Below, piece by piece: positions 17,087 to 26,183 of a stretch of 64,000 nucleotides of DNA. The notes under the pieces are model-generated. The model was not told the DNA's origin, did no database searches, and saw nothing but the letters and a program-made list of their open reading frames with translations. The stretch comes from Candidatus Villigracilis affinis (GTDB lineage Bacteria > Chloroflexota > Anaerolineae > Anaerolineales > Villigracilaceae): contig JADKEA010000022.1 in assembly GCA_016718275.1 (NCBI GenBank), positions 49,800 to 113,799 of the forward strand, written 5' to 3'. A program made the position numbers and the translations under genes. How positions within the stretch are numbered: position 1 is the stretch's first letter; every line of letters starts with the position of its first letter.

Positions 17087-18220
17087 ATGAATAAACGTAT
17101 CGTTTTCGTCCTGCTGACCCTCATCGTTGCCGCTTCGATGATGCTGTCTGCTTGTGGCCCCGCTGCCACCGAGGCCCCTGTTGTTACAGAAGCCCCCGCC
17201 ACTGAGGCCCCCACCGAAGTCCCAACCGCTACCGAACCCCCCGCTCCTGCGATCGGCTCCCCCGAACACCCCATCAAAGTGTTGTTCGTCCCCTCCGTGG
17301 ACGCGAACATCATCGTGACCGGTGGTGAAGTAATGGCAGCCGCTTTGAATGAAGCCACCGGCCTGACCTTCGAAGTGGTCGTCCCGACTTCTTATGCTGC
17401 GACCATTGAAGAAATGTGCGCCTCCCCTTCAGACACCATGGCGTTCATCCCCGGCCTTGGCTACGCTCTTGCCAGCCAATTGTGCGGCGTGGATGTTGCC
17501 TTCAAGGCCATCCGCTTCGGCTTCCCGGTTTACTGGGCTGAATACATTGTCGCCCGCGACAGCGAATACCAGACCCTTGCCGACCTCGAAGGCAAGACCT
17601 GGGGCTATGGCGATCAGGGCTCGACCTCCGGCTATATGGTCCCTGCTGTTGAACTCGCCGCTGCTGGCATCACCCCCGGTGAGCAGAAGCAGACCGGCGG
17701 TCACAACCAGACCGTCACCGCTGTGTACAACGGCGAAGTTGATTTCGGTACCGTCTTCTACAGCGTTCCGCTGACCCCCGAAGGCAAGCCTCTCTTTAGC
17801 TACGACGACTATGTCGCTGGCAAGATCACCAGCCTCGAACAGTATGAAATCGCCGCCGATGCCATTCCGAACTGCGCTCCCGATACCGAAGGCAAGAAAC
17901 TCCTTTGCGACGGCTGGCGTGTTTTGGATGCCCGCGCGAACATCCGCGTTGAAGCCCCCGATGTGATGCAGAAGGTCCGCATCCTCGCTGTGTCTGCCGC
18001 GATCCCGAATGACACCCTGTCCTTCGGCCCCGAATTCCCTGCCGACCTGCGCGCCCAGATCGAAGAAGCTCTCCTCGCTTTCGCAGCAACTGAAGCCTGG
18101 GGCACCTCGATCGGTTCCGCAGATTTCTACGGCTGGTCTGGCATTGCTCCCGCCACCGATGCCGAGTATGACATGGTCCGCGCCATGGTCGCCGCTACCG
18201 GTTATCAGGCTCCCAAGTAA
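17087..18220 (+). CDS. phnD: Phosphonate/phosphite/phosphate-type ABC transporter substrate-binding lipoprotein
   Basis: Lipoprotein with lipobox LSAC (C23), a T/P/E/A linker to about residue 55, then a PhnD-like periplasmic-binding fold: IKVLFVPSVDAN, MAFIPGLGYALA, LADLEGKTWGYGDQGSTSGYMVP. The STSG stretch is the family's typical phosphonate/phosphite oxyanion site. At 377 residues it is slightly long because of the linker. It is followed by its own terminator, so it may be made in excess over the permease. Without C-P lyase or phosphite dehydrogenase genes here, the ligand could be phosphonate, phosphite or phosphate. Confidence 0.85.
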   Translation: MNKRIVFVLLTLIVAASMMLSACGPAATEAPVVTEAPATEAPTEVPTATEPPAPAIGSPEHPIKVLFVPSVDANIIVTGGEVMAAALNEATGLTFEVVVPTSYAATIEEMCASPSDTMAFIPGLGYALASQLCGVDVAFKAIRFGFPVYWAEYIVARDSEYQTLADLEGKTWGYGDQGSTSGYMVPAVELAAAGITPGEQKQTGGHNQTVTAVYNGEVDFGTVFYSVPLTPEGKPLFSYDDYVAGKITSLEQYEIAADAIPNCAPDTEGKKLLCDGWRVLDARANIRVEAPDVMQKVRILAVSAAIPNDTLSFGPEFPADLRAQIEEALLAFAATEAWGTSIGSADFYGWSGIAPATDAEYDMVRAMVAATGYQAPK

Positions 18221-18240
18221 TACAATGCAGCAGTAAATAA

Positions 18241-18277
18241 AATGGGCAGGGAGAATTTCTCTCTGCCCATTTTTTAT
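18241..18277 (+). terminator. Terminator between phnD and phnC
   Basis: AATGGGCAGGGAGA pairs with TCTCTCTGCCCATT, followed by a T-run. A TATAAT at 18308-18313 with a weak -35 may restart transcription for phnC. Confidence 0.8.
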
Positions 18278-18365
18278 TCACACAAGTCATTTTTCCCGCT
18301 TATATCTTATAATCTGGCGAAAGCACAACGCACAATATCTTTACCAAAGATTGCGAGAAGCCACA

Positions 18366-19118
18366 ATGCTCCAGGTAAAAAATCTCACCAAAATCTACGA
18401 CGGGGGTGTCAAAGCGCTGGACAATGTCTCCTTTGAAGTACCCAAAGGACAGTTCCTGGCCGTGATCGGTTTGAGCGGCTCGGGGAAATCCACCTTGCTG
18501 CGCTGCATCAATCGGTTGATCGACCCAACAGAAGGCCAAATTTTATGGGATGGCGAGGATATCACTGCCGCATCCCCCGAGGAAATGCGCAACATCCGCC
18601 GCAAGATCGGCATGGTCTTTCAACACTTCAATCTCGTGCATCGCTCCAAAGTCATCACCAACGTACTGGCCGGGCGGCTTGGATACGTCAACCCCGCGTG
18701 GAGTTTCCTCAACCGCTTCCCAAAAGAGGATATTGAAAAAGCCATCAAACAACTCGAACGCGTGGGGATCGCGGATAAAGCCGATCAACGCGCGGATGAA
18801 CTCAGCGGCGGACAGCAGCAACGTGTGGGCATTGCGCGCGCGCTCATGCAGGACCCAAACATGATCCTCGCCGATGAGCCGGTCGCCAGCCTTGACCCCG
18901 TCCTCGCGCACAGCATCATGAAACATCTCGAAGAGATCAACAAAAAAGACGGCGTGACCGTGTTGTGCAGCCTGCACTTCCTCGACCTGGTCCATCGTTA
19001 CGCAGACCGTGTGATCGCTCTCAATCAGGGACAGTTGGTATTTGAAGGCTACCCCAGAGATATCAACGACAAGAAATTCAAAGACATCTATGGCCGCGAT
19101 GCAGAAAGGGTGGGATAA
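18366..19118 (+). CDS. phnC: Phosphonate-type ABC transporter ATP-binding protein
   Basis: The ATPase subunit. Walker A is GLSGSGKST (residues 35-43), the signature is LSGGQQQR, Walker B is MILADEP, and the H-switch region is present. The start chosen is ATG 18366; an upstream TTG at 18351 adds five residues. 250 residues is typical of PhnC. The stop is 3 bases before the permease, so the two are translationally close. Confidence 0.9.
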   Translation: MLQVKNLTKIYDGGVKALDNVSFEVPKGQFLAVIGLSGSGKSTLLRCINRLIDPTEGQILWDGEDITAASPEEMRNIRRKIGMVFQHFNLVHRSKVITNVLAGRLGYVNPAWSFLNRFPKEDIEKAIKQLERVGIADKADQRADELSGGQQQRVGIARALMQDPNMILADEPVASLDPVLAHSIMKHLEEINKKDGVTVLCSLHFLDLVHRYADRVIALNQGQLVFEGYPRDINDKKFKDIYGRDAERVG

Positions 19119-19121
19119 GCC

Positions 19122-20963
19122 ATGAACGAAAAGAAATCATCCGCGTCCGCGTGGAAATCCATTCAGATCGGGCTGGCTGTGTTATTGGGGTTATTCGTCT
19201 ACGCTTACGGTTTCGATGTCACCAAAGTCAACCTTGAAGAATTACGCAGTGAAAGACGTCAGGAAAGCCTCACCCGTGTCACCCGCACGCTGGCACAGCC
19301 TGACATCATTGGCTACGAACAACAACAGGCGATCGTGACCATGCCTTTGTATGTACCCTGCCCAGCAGGTGGCTTGCTCTCCACCCTACCCGAAGCAGAT
19401 ACCTCCGGCGCATACTTAACGATCAGCCCAGCCTGCGCCGCACCCGGCGAAACTGTTCAAGTAGAAGGGTTTAACTTTCCAAACAACATCACCGGTCCGA
19501 TCCGCTTCATCCCCGGGAACGATCCTCTGAATGTAGTAGAACTCGGTCGTGAGTCGATCACCACCGACAGCGATGGACATTTTTCGGCTTCATTCCTTAT
19601 CCCCGACCGTATCAGTGATGCGCCGCAATTCATCCGCGTGACCATCAGCGAGAGCGTCGGCAAACCGTACTTCACCCAAAATGCAAAAGACACCTGGGAC
19701 AAGATCATTGAAACGGTATTCATGGCGTTGCTGGCAACCACCGCAGGGACAATCCTTGCCTTCCCCATTAGCTTCCTCGCCGCCCGCAATTTGATGAAAT
19801 CCGTCCGCAGCCCGCTGACCAGCGTTTCGCTCTCCGTTTTGGGCTGGCCGATCGGCATGGGACTTGGGTATTTCGTGGTTAATCAGGTGGGTAAATTCAC
19901 CATCCCACTTTCAGAAAACATCGTCGTCAGTTTGTTAAGTGTGATCGCAACGCCATTCATTTTTTGGTTCGCGATTCGCTGGGCATTACCGCAGGAGGAA
20001 ATAAAAGTCCCCACACTTTCCGTGCGTCTGACACGCCTTCTCGTGATCTTCATTGCGATCCTCGTCGCATTTTTCGGCTTCTTCCAACTGGCCGGTTTAA
20101 CCACCAGCATCAGCCTCGGCATTGAAAAGGCACTTGGATCTCTCGGCTTTTTGGCCACCTTCCTTTTCCAGGTCAGCGATATTTTACGAATCACAACACC
20201 TGCATTGGGCGCACTTGCCGCAGGCGGCGCACTCGCCAGCTTCCTTGGGCGCATCGGTCAGCGCACCGCCGAGAAAAGCCCCGCCGCGCGTGTAAAAACA
20301 ATCAATTTCATCGTGGCATCACTGGCTGGCGCAACCATCTTCGGCTTAAGCGGCTGGCTGGTGGAATGGCTGTATCAGGTCGGGCGTGTTGAATATACCT
20401 TCTGGGGGCCGATCATCGTCGGCGCGGGGCTCGGTTTATTGCTCGCCTTCCTGACCAAACCCAAAGCCACATTGCCAACAGGCATGGTCGTCTACAGCAT
20501 CACACGTACCATCCTCAATGCGCTGCGTTCCGTTGAAGCTCTCGTTATGGCGATCGTTTTCGTTATCGCGGTCGGCATCGGCCCATTCGCAGGCATGATG
20601 GCGCTTGGACTGCACACCATCGTCAGCCTTGCAAAACTCTATTCGGAACAGGTCGAAAGCATCATGCCTGGTCCGCTCGAAGCCATCACGGCCACCGGCG
20701 CAAATCGCCTGCAAACCATCATCTACGCCGTCATTCCGCAGATCATCCCGCCGTACATTTCCTACACCATGTACCGCTGGGATATCAACGTGCGCATGTC
20801 CACCATCATCGGTTTCGTGGGCGGCGGCGGCATCGGCTTCCTGCTTCAGCAGAATATCAACCTGCTCAACTACCGCGCCGCCAGCACCCAAATGCTTGCC
20901 ATCGCGATCGTCGTCGCAAGCATGGACTACATTTCATCCGTGCTGCGCGAAAAGTACGTGTAA
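19122..20963 (+). CDS. phnE: Phosphonate-type ABC transporter permease, unusually long
   Basis: The C-terminal 160 residues are a canonical PhnE permease half, including the EAA-type loop (GPLEAITATGANRLQTIIYAVIPQ) and the final MDYISSVLREKYV. The N-terminal permease signature (TVFMALLATTAGTILAFPISFLAARN) is at about residues 197-222. Two additions make it 613 residues instead of about 260-290: about 165 residues between a first helix and that signature, with an Ig/IPT-like strand pattern (APGETVQVEGFNFPNN) predicted outside the membrane, and about 225 hydrophobic residues inserted between the two permease signatures. The additions are in frame and protein-like. Confidence 0.85.
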   Translation: MNEKKSSASAWKSIQIGLAVLLGLFVYAYGFDVTKVNLEELRSERRQESLTRVTRTLAQPDIIGYEQQQAIVTMPLYVPCPAGGLLSTLPEADTSGAYLTISPACAAPGETVQVEGFNFPNNITGPIRFIPGNDPLNVVELGRESITTDSDGHFSASFLIPDRISDAPQFIRVTISESVGKPYFTQNAKDTWDKIIETVFMALLATTAGTILAFPISFLAARNLMKSVRSPLTSVSLSVLGWPIGMGLGYFVVNQVGKFTIPLSENIVVSLLSVIATPFIFWFAIRWALPQEEIKVPTLSVRLTRLLVIFIAILVAFFGFFQLAGLTTSISLGIEKALGSLGFLATFLFQVSDILRITTPALGALAAGGALASFLGRIGQRTAEKSPAARVKTINFIVASLAGATIFGLSGWLVEWLYQVGRVEYTFWGPIIVGAGLGLLLAFLTKPKATLPTGMVVYSITRTILNALRSVEALVMAIVFVIAVGIGPFAGMMALGLHTIVSLAKLYSEQVESIMPGPLEAITATGANRLQTIIYAVIPQIIPPYISYTMYRWDINVRMSTIIGFVGGGGIGFLLQQNINLLNYRAASTQMLAIAIVVASMDYISSVLREKYV

Positions 20964-20971
20964 ATTCAAAT

Positions 20972-20986
20972 GGGTGCGACGCACCC
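20972..20986. repeat. Short palindrome GGGTGC-GAC-GCACCC
   Basis: Same core (GTGCGACGCAC or its complement) as the inverted pair at 38314-38364; a dispersed palindrome between phnE and its terminator. Confidence 0.45.
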
Positions 20987-20990
20987 TGTC

Positions 20991-21030
20991 AAAACGGTGC
21001 AGACTTTATTTGTCTGCGCCGTTTTTTATT
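20991..21030 (+). terminator. Terminator of phnCE
   Basis: AACGGTGCAGAC pairs with GTCTGCGCCGTT, followed by six T. A TATAAT at 21035-21040 lies behind it and may serve the sulfatase. Confidence 0.8.
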
Positions 21031-21115
21031 ACGATATAATGACTCGCGCTTCACGCTCCGCTGAAACCTGCTCTGCAACCCAATCATTTTCTCCCCGCAC
21101 CATGACCCTGCCAAA

Positions 21116-22606
21116 ATGACAAATTCCAAAAGAACCCATAAAAGTAAATTGAAATCCGCACTCCTTGCAAGCCTTTTCATCCTCGCTGCTTGTGCACAAC
21201 CAACCCCAACGCCGACAGAAGCCCCCACCTCAGGCGCTGACCCTGCCCCTTATTCAGCGACCATCTTCGAGGTTAAGTCAGATGCGAAGGCTTCCCAATC
21301 GCGGCTCGATGATGAACGTCCGAACATCATCTTCGTTCTGACCGATGATCAGCCGTATGAAACCGTCCAATATATGCCGACCGTGCGCGATGTGTTGATG
21401 AAGGATGGCGTGAATTTCGAAAATGGATTTGTGACCACGCCGCTGTGTTGCCCGAGCCGTTCAAGTATTTTGACGGGAGAGTATGCGCACAATCATCAAG
21501 TGCTGACCAATCGCATGCCGCTCGGCGGCGCGCCCAAACTCGATGACTCATCCACGATCGCAACCTGGATGAATGATGCGGGCTATCGTACTGCGTATTA
21601 TGGAAAATATTTGAACGCCTACGAAGACCTTAAACCGTATGGGTATGTTCCGCCAGGCTGGGATGAATGGGCGACCCTGCTGGACGCGGCTTTTTACAAC
21701 TACAATATTTCCGTCAACGGAAATGTGGAAACGCACGGCGATACCCCCGAGGATTTTTGCGCCGATATAACCACGCGCAACGCCGTCGACTTCATTGCAG
21801 AATCAAAAGACGAACCATTTTTCATGGTGGTGGGATATTACAATCCACACTCGCCTTATTTTTGGGCGCAGCGGCACGACGAGCAATTCCGCGCGAATTC
21901 GGCGCTGACAGCGGAACCTTATAGAAACCCAAGTTTCATGGAAGAAGATCGCAGCGACAAACCCCAGTATTTGCAGGATCTCAATTCGATCGCGGTCAGC
22001 AAGATCGATATCACCTACAAACAGATCCTGCGCTCCCTGCTTTCTGTGGATGATGGGGTCGCATCCATTTTGAATGCGCTCGATAAAACAGGTCTGCGTG
22101 AAAAAACGATCATTGTCTACCTTTCAGACAACGGATTGACAGTGGGCGATCATGGCTTTGGCCTGACGAAGAATTGCGCGTACGAAAGCTGTATCCGCGT
22201 GCCATTCATTATGTATGCGCCGGGCATGTTCCCCGCCCGCACTGAATCTAGTTTCGTTGCAAATATTGACCTCGCTCCCACATTCGCGGATCTGGCGGGC
22301 TTCACCGCACCCGATACGGTAGACGGTACCAGCCTGCTGCCTTTGCTAAAAAACGAAAATATCACCTGGCGCGATGACCTGCTCTTCGAACACTGGCCCA
22401 CCGAGGATGGAGTCGGCGCGGACATCCCGGAGTTTTACGCAGTAAGAAACGCCGAGTGGAAGTACGTGGAATACTCCACAGGTGAAAAAGAACTCTACGA
22501 CCTGGTGAATGACCCGTACGAATTGAACAACCTCGCAGGTCAGCCCGAGTATGCGGAGATGCAGGCGCAATTGGAACAGCGCTTGATCGAATTGAAAAAG
22601 GAATAA
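21116..22606 (+). CDS. Sulfatase-family lipoprotein (formylglycine-dependent)
   Basis: Lipoprotein (lipobox LAAC) with a short T/P linker and a type I sulfatase domain: NIIFVLTDDQ holds the first metal aspartates, CCPSRSSILTG holds the C-X-P-S-R motif with C111 as the residue to be converted to formylglycine, NPHSPYF and VYLSDNGLTVGDHG provide further metal and substrate residues. At 496 residues it fits arylsulfatase/glucosamine-6-sulfatase-like enzymes. It would need a formylglycine-generating enzyme encoded elsewhere. Some members of this superfamily hydrolyse phosphonate monoesters, so the position behind a phn-type transporter may be relevant, but this is speculation. The substrate is unknown. 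Confidence 0.88.
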   Translation: MTNSKRTHKSKLKSALLASLFILAACAQPTPTPTEAPTSGADPAPYSATIFEVKSDAKASQSRLDDERPNIIFVLTDDQPYETVQYMPTVRDVLMKDGVNFENGFVTTPLCCPSRSSILTGEYAHNHQVLTNRMPLGGAPKLDDSSTIATWMNDAGYRTAYYGKYLNAYEDLKPYGYVPPGWDEWATLLDAAFYNYNISVNGNVETHGDTPEDFCADITTRNAVDFIAESKDEPFFMVVGYYNPHSPYFWAQRHDEQFRANSALTAEPYRNPSFMEEDRSDKPQYLQDLNSIAVSKIDITYKQILRSLLSVDDGVASILNALDKTGLREKTIIVYLSDNGLTVGDHGFGLTKNCAYESCIRVPFIMYAPGMFPARTESSFVANIDLAPTFADLAGFTAPDTVDGTSLLPLLKNENITWRDDLLFEHWPTEDGVGADIPEFYAVRNAEWKYVEYSTGEKELYDLVNDPYELNNLAGQPEYAEMQAQLEQRLIELKKE

Positions 22607-22646
22607 ACACAAAAGAGAACGGCCATATGGCCGTTCTCTTTTGTGT
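22607..22646. terminator. Strong hairpin after sulfatase
   Basis: A perfect 18-bp stem (22607-22624 with 22629-22646) around ATAT, with A/T ends on both sides; can end transcription from either direction. Confidence 0.85.
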
Positions 22647-22675
22647 TGAATGAATAATGCGCCTTACGCAATGTC

Positions 22676-22735
22676 GTTCTGAGCAAAGCGAAGAACCTCA
22701 GATTTCAGGAGTAGAGACCCTTCGCTACGCTCAGG
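22676..22735. repeat. REP-like palindromic element
   Basis: TTCTGAGCAAAGCGAAGAA and CCCTTCGCTACGCTCAGGG form two facing arms (CTGAGC/GCTCAG and AGCGAAG/CTTCGCT). It lies between two convergent genes. The word type recalls dispersed intergenic repeats of Chloroflexota genomes. Confidence 0.5.
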
Positions 22736-22778
22736 GAATCATGATTGGGTACACAGAGCAAATGAATAACATGAAATA

Positions 22779-23789
22779 TTAATTATCCATCTGTATCTTC
22801 ATCTTATATTTCTTGACCGCACGCCAGCCCACCAGCATCTTTTCCTTCTCATCCCATAAGCGGAAGTACAACGACTTCAAGCTGTCTCTAAAAGTAAGCG
22901 GCTGGATCTGAAAGATCGGATTCTCGTTATGGCATTCCTCCAGTTTGTAATTGGGTATCTTCGGGCTGAGGTGATGAATGTGATGGAACCCGATATTACC
23001 GGTAAACCACTGCAACACCTTCGGAAGTTTGTAGAACGAACTGCCGTCCATACCTGCCTTGAAGAACTCCCAATTCTGGTGGCGCTCCCAGTAGGTCGGC
23101 TCAAAGTTATGCTGCACATAGAACAACCACACGCCCGCACCGCAAGCCATCAGCAAAATGGGAATTTCAACCAGCAGATAAGCCTGCCAGCCGATGTGAT
23201 AGATCGTCCAGCCGACAAAGCCGAGCAGGGCGATGTTCGTCCAGATCACGCTGTTCTTTTCGCGTTTGCCTGAACCCTTTTCCCAGAAGCGATGTGTGAA
23301 CACAAAGACGATCAACGCACCTACGGTGAACAGAATAACGGGGTTGCGCATCACACGATAACCGAATTTCTTGTACCACGGTGCGGCGAGGTATTCCTCC
23401 ACCGTCATGGTATAGACATCGCCAATGCCGCGGCGGTCGAGATCACCGGCAGTGGCGTGGTGAATGGCATGAGAATGCTTCCAGGCATAGTAGGGGGTCC
23501 ACACGGCTACGCCGAGCAGCAAGCCCAGGCGGTTGTTCGCCAGCGGGGTCTCAAAGAACGATCCGTGACAGCAATCGTGGAAGATGATGAACATCCGCAC
23601 CATGAATCCGGCGGTGGGGATCGTGATCAAAAGCGTAAGCCAGTACCCGACTTCAAGGCTGCGGTATGCCAGATACCACAACACAAAGAAGGGAACAGCC
23701 GAATTCAATACTTGCCATATACTGCGCCAGGTTTCAGGGTAGGCGTATTTCGAAACAATGGATTGCCATTTTACTTTTCCAATGCTCAT
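22779..23789 (-). CDS. Membrane fatty acid desaturase
   Basis: 336 residues with the three histidine boxes of the membrane di-iron desaturase family: HDCCH near residue 70, HSHAIHH near 105 and GFHHIHH near 275, spaced by two pairs of membrane helices. It would introduce a double bond into acyl chains (or hydroxylate a related substrate) using a ferredoxin or other electron donor. AGGAG lies 6 bases before the ATG. Adjacent region 23790-23941 contains CAGGCTTGAGCCTG, a short palindrome. Regiospecificity cannot be read. Confidence 0.9.
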   Translation of the reverse strand: MSIGKVKWQSIVSKYAYPETWRSIWQVLNSAVPFFVLWYLAYRSLEVGYWLTLLITIPTAGFMVRMFIIFHDCCHGSFFETPLANNRLGLLLGVAVWTPYYAWKHSHAIHHATAGDLDRRGIGDVYTMTVEEYLAAPWYKKFGYRVMRNPVILFTVGALIVFVFTHRFWEKGSGKREKNSVIWTNIALLGFVGWTIYHIGWQAYLLVEIPILLMACGAGVWLFYVQHNFEPTYWERHQNWEFFKAGMDGSSFYKLPKVLQWFTGNIGFHHIHHLSPKIPNYKLEECHNENPIFQIQPLTFRDSLKSLYFRLWDEKEKMLVGWRAVKKYKMKIQMDN

Positions 23790-23941
23790 ATTAATCTCCT
23801 TTAGTAAAATCGATTATCTTCGAATTTATTTGGTAGGCCAGGCTTGAGCCTGACATTTTTTGAAAATGCGGCGATAACGGGTTAAGAACCCGTCCAACGA
23901 ACTGACATCAGTAAAGGGAAAGCACGGGCTTGATGCCGTCT

Positions 23942-25177
23942 TTATTTCTGTACTTTAATCATACTCCGATATTCCAAATATGCCGTAACTCCGTTGATCC
24001 AGTTTTGCAGACCGTCAATGCGGATGGTGGTGGCTTCACAATTGCTGAAGATCCCGCCGCCGAATTTTTCAGTAATCTCCTCAGTGATGGTCCAGCCGCA
24101 ATTATTATGCGGCAACTGGCGCGCCTGCACAAAGGTGATAAACGTACGGATTTCAGGATCCAGCCGTTCGTGGCCAGCATTTGAAAGATAAAGGGCCTGT
24201 GCAAGTGATGCAAGCGACTCGATCTTCGTCGCCGTGGACATGCTGGTGTTTTTCAGATCAAGAGAACGGACTTCCCCTAAAATGATCGTATCCGCGATCT
24301 GCTCCCCGTACGCCTGGTCTGCCTTCGTGAGTGAATCGAGACGAGCCAACAGGCCGAGTCCGTAGCTATGCCAGTGATCTTCGGTGACAGGCTGTGTGAT
24401 CATGAAATCATTCACTTCATGCGCCTGCTTAAGCCAGAAATCATTCCCTGTCATTTCATAAAGCTGTGCCAGCGCAAACAAGCTCTGACCAGGAAAATAG
24501 GATACAAAAAAATCATCATCCACCGTGCCGCCGAAGTGAGGGTCATATGAATGATAGAACCCGCCTTCCGGTTTGCGCATGGAGACGATGAAATAGCCAA
24601 GGTCAATTGCAGTTTCAAGCAAATTGCGTTCGTGCAGAATAAGTTCTCCAGTGGCCTGCCAGCGTTTGTAAATGGCATCCACTGTCATTGCCGCGCCGCC
24701 CAGTTGACAGGTGCCTTCCGTGTAAAGACAGGTCCCTTTGAAATGCGCAGGGTCTGTGACCAGCAACTCCAAATAATGGTCGAGCGCGAGGTCGGCGGCA
24801 CTACAGTATTTCAGATCTCCTGAAACCCTGCACACTGTGAAGAGCGCTCCTGTTCCTGAGATCAAACGGATATGTGAAGGGGAAAACGAACGTTCGCCTG
24901 TCACAAAATCCACTTGATAGGAAAGCTCGCCGTTCGTAAGCTGCTGCCGCACAAGATAATCTCCCGCCGCAAGGATCGAATCCTTCAACGGGTCATCTGC
25001 AATGGGAATGGTTTCGGGAATTCGCGCAGGGGTCCAGGTGGATGTCGCTGTTACATTCACCGCCACGGTTGGAGTGTCTGCGGGCGGGGTGACGCGGCTG
25101 GATCTGAAGAACAGCAAACCCGCCAGCGCAAAAACGAGCACAGCGATTAGTCCGATTTTTTTCTGCTGCGGCGACAT
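23942..25177 (-). CDS. Membrane-anchored protein with predicted alpha/alpha-toroid fold, function unknown
   Basis: 411 residues. One N-terminal membrane helix (about 8-24) and a T/P-rich linker anchor a large soluble domain outside the cell. The domain has repeated helix hairpins with aromatic turns (AAGDYLVRQQL, GYFIVSMRKPEGGFYHSYDP, GQSLFALAQLYEMTG, GLQNWINGVTAYLEY), the pattern of six-hairpin glycosidase or epimerase-like proteins. Several Cys suggest disulfides. No catalytic pair can be assigned, so no reaction is claimed. Its start is 3 bases after the HAD gene's stop, in the same run. Confidence 0.55.
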   Translation of the reverse strand: MSPQQKKIGLIAVLVFALAGLLFFRSSRVTPPADTPTVAVNVTATSTWTPARIPETIPIADDPLKDSILAAGDYLVRQQLTNGELSYQVDFVTGERSFSPSHIRLISGTGALFTVCRVSGDLKYCSAADLALDHYLELLVTDPAHFKGTCLYTEGTCQLGGAAMTVDAIYKRWQATGELILHERNLLETAIDLGYFIVSMRKPEGGFYHSYDPHFGGTVDDDFFVSYFPGQSLFALAQLYEMTGNDFWLKQAHEVNDFMITQPVTEDHWHSYGLGLLARLDSLTKADQAYGEQIADTIILGEVRSLDLKNTSMSTATKIESLASLAQALYLSNAGHERLDPEIRTFITFVQARQLPHNNCGWTITEEITEKFGGGIFSNCEATTIRIDGLQNWINGVTAYLEYRSMIKVQK

Positions 25178-25180
25178 GGA

Positions 25181-25861
25181 TTATGAGTTCGGGGATTTCA
25201 ATGAGATCATTTGCGAAAGTTCTTGCACAGATAAATCAGCCAGCGATGAAACTGTCAGGTCGCCGGAGACGCCGAGGCTTTTCGTCAGCGGGTTTGGCAC
25301 AGCCACCGCGAAAATGCCCGCGCGGCGGGCGGCCAGCACACCATTCGGAGAATCTTCGAAAACCACCGCTTCGGTGTTTTGAACCTTGAGCACTTCCAGC
25401 GCCTTCAAATAAATATCGGGGTTGGGTTTGGTTCGGCCGGGCGCCACATCATCCTGACAGATGATGTATTTAAAATAATGAAAGATACCGAGTCGTTTTG
25501 CGTGCGTATCCACCCATGAATGCGGCGAACTGGAACCAATGGCAACTTGCACACCCAGTTCGCGGGCCTGCTCGATCAAACCGACCACCCCGGGCAAAAT
25601 CGGGCTCGCATGGATGATCGCATCCGCTTCTTTTCGGTAGCGGCTGCGCATTGAAACAGGATCCAGCCGTCCCGAAGAAAGAAGCGCCAGATGTACCGCC
25701 GCATCAAAGTTCGAGAGCCCATATCCGCCAACCGTTTTTTTCCATTCATCCACGGGTAATTCAAATCCATGATCGCGATAAATGGATTGCCATACCAAAA
25801 CCTCGGGCGTCTCGGTGTCGAGGATCAGTCCGTCAAAATCAAAGATAAGTGCTTTTAGCAT
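25181..25861 (-). CDS. HAD-superfamily hydrolase (beta-phosphoglucomutase-like)
   Basis: The 226-residue protein opens with LIFDFDGLILDTE, motif I with nucleophile D8 and acid D10. A helical cap of subclass I follows, then IGSSSPHSW (motif II), PNPDIYLKALEVL (motif III lysine) and VVFEDSPNGVLAARRAG (motif IV). It is a phosphatase or phosphosugar mutase of the HAD-IA type; close relatives act on sugar phosphates or on 2-phosphoglycolate, not resolved here. The stop is 3 bases from the next gene and the start 1 base from the previous stop, so it is in a tight operon. Confidence 0.88.
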   Translation of the reverse strand: MLKALIFDFDGLILDTETPEVLVWQSIYRDHGFELPVDEWKKTVGGYGLSNFDAAVHLALLSSGRLDPVSMRSRYRKEADAIIHASPILPGVVGLIEQARELGVQVAIGSSSPHSWVDTHAKRLGIFHYFKYIICQDDVAPGRTKPNPDIYLKALEVLKVQNTEAVVFEDSPNGVLAARRAGIFAVAVPNPLTKSLGVSGDLTVSSLADLSVQELSQMISLKSPNS

Positions 25862-25862
25862 T

Positions 25863-26183
25863 TTATGGAAACCGCCTTACGAATTCAGAGATTGCTTCCC
25901 AGCCCTTGAGCTTGTTCGAGCTTGCCAATTTCAAAGATTCCATCATTCCAACGATCGCCGTTTTCATGGACCTGTATTCGCGTTCCGCTTCAGAAAGCGT
26001 ATTGAAGAAGCGCGTGTGATCCATCCATCCATAAAAATTGCACGATACGGAAATAAAGGTCTTGCCGCGTTTCAGTGTGATGCGCGCACCGAGATTGTGT
26101 TCTTCATCATAAAGAATGAGATCGCCCGCAGCGCCTGTTTTACCAATACTGCGGCCGCCATCATATGTGACCCAATTACTCAT
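25863..26183 (-). CDS. Small hypothetical protein
   Basis: 106 residues, mixed alpha/beta, no signal or membrane segment, with a WVTYDGG opening and a GARITLKRGKTFISVSCNFYGWMDHTRFF core. I do not recognise the family. Its start overlaps the upstream acetyltransferase-like gene by 8 bases and its stop is 1 base before the HAD gene, which supports it as a real, translationally coupled gene. Confidence 0.65.
   Translation of the reverse strand: MSNWVTYDGGRSIGKTGAAGDLILYDEEHNLGARITLKRGKTFISVSCNFYGWMDHTRFFNTLSEAEREYRSMKTAIVGMMESLKLASSNKLKGWEAISEFVRRFP

Noticed and set aside
21116..22606. Calling the sulfatase a phosphonate monoester hydrolase because of its neighbours
   Set aside because: Neighbourhood alone is not evidence, and a strong terminator separates it from phnE.
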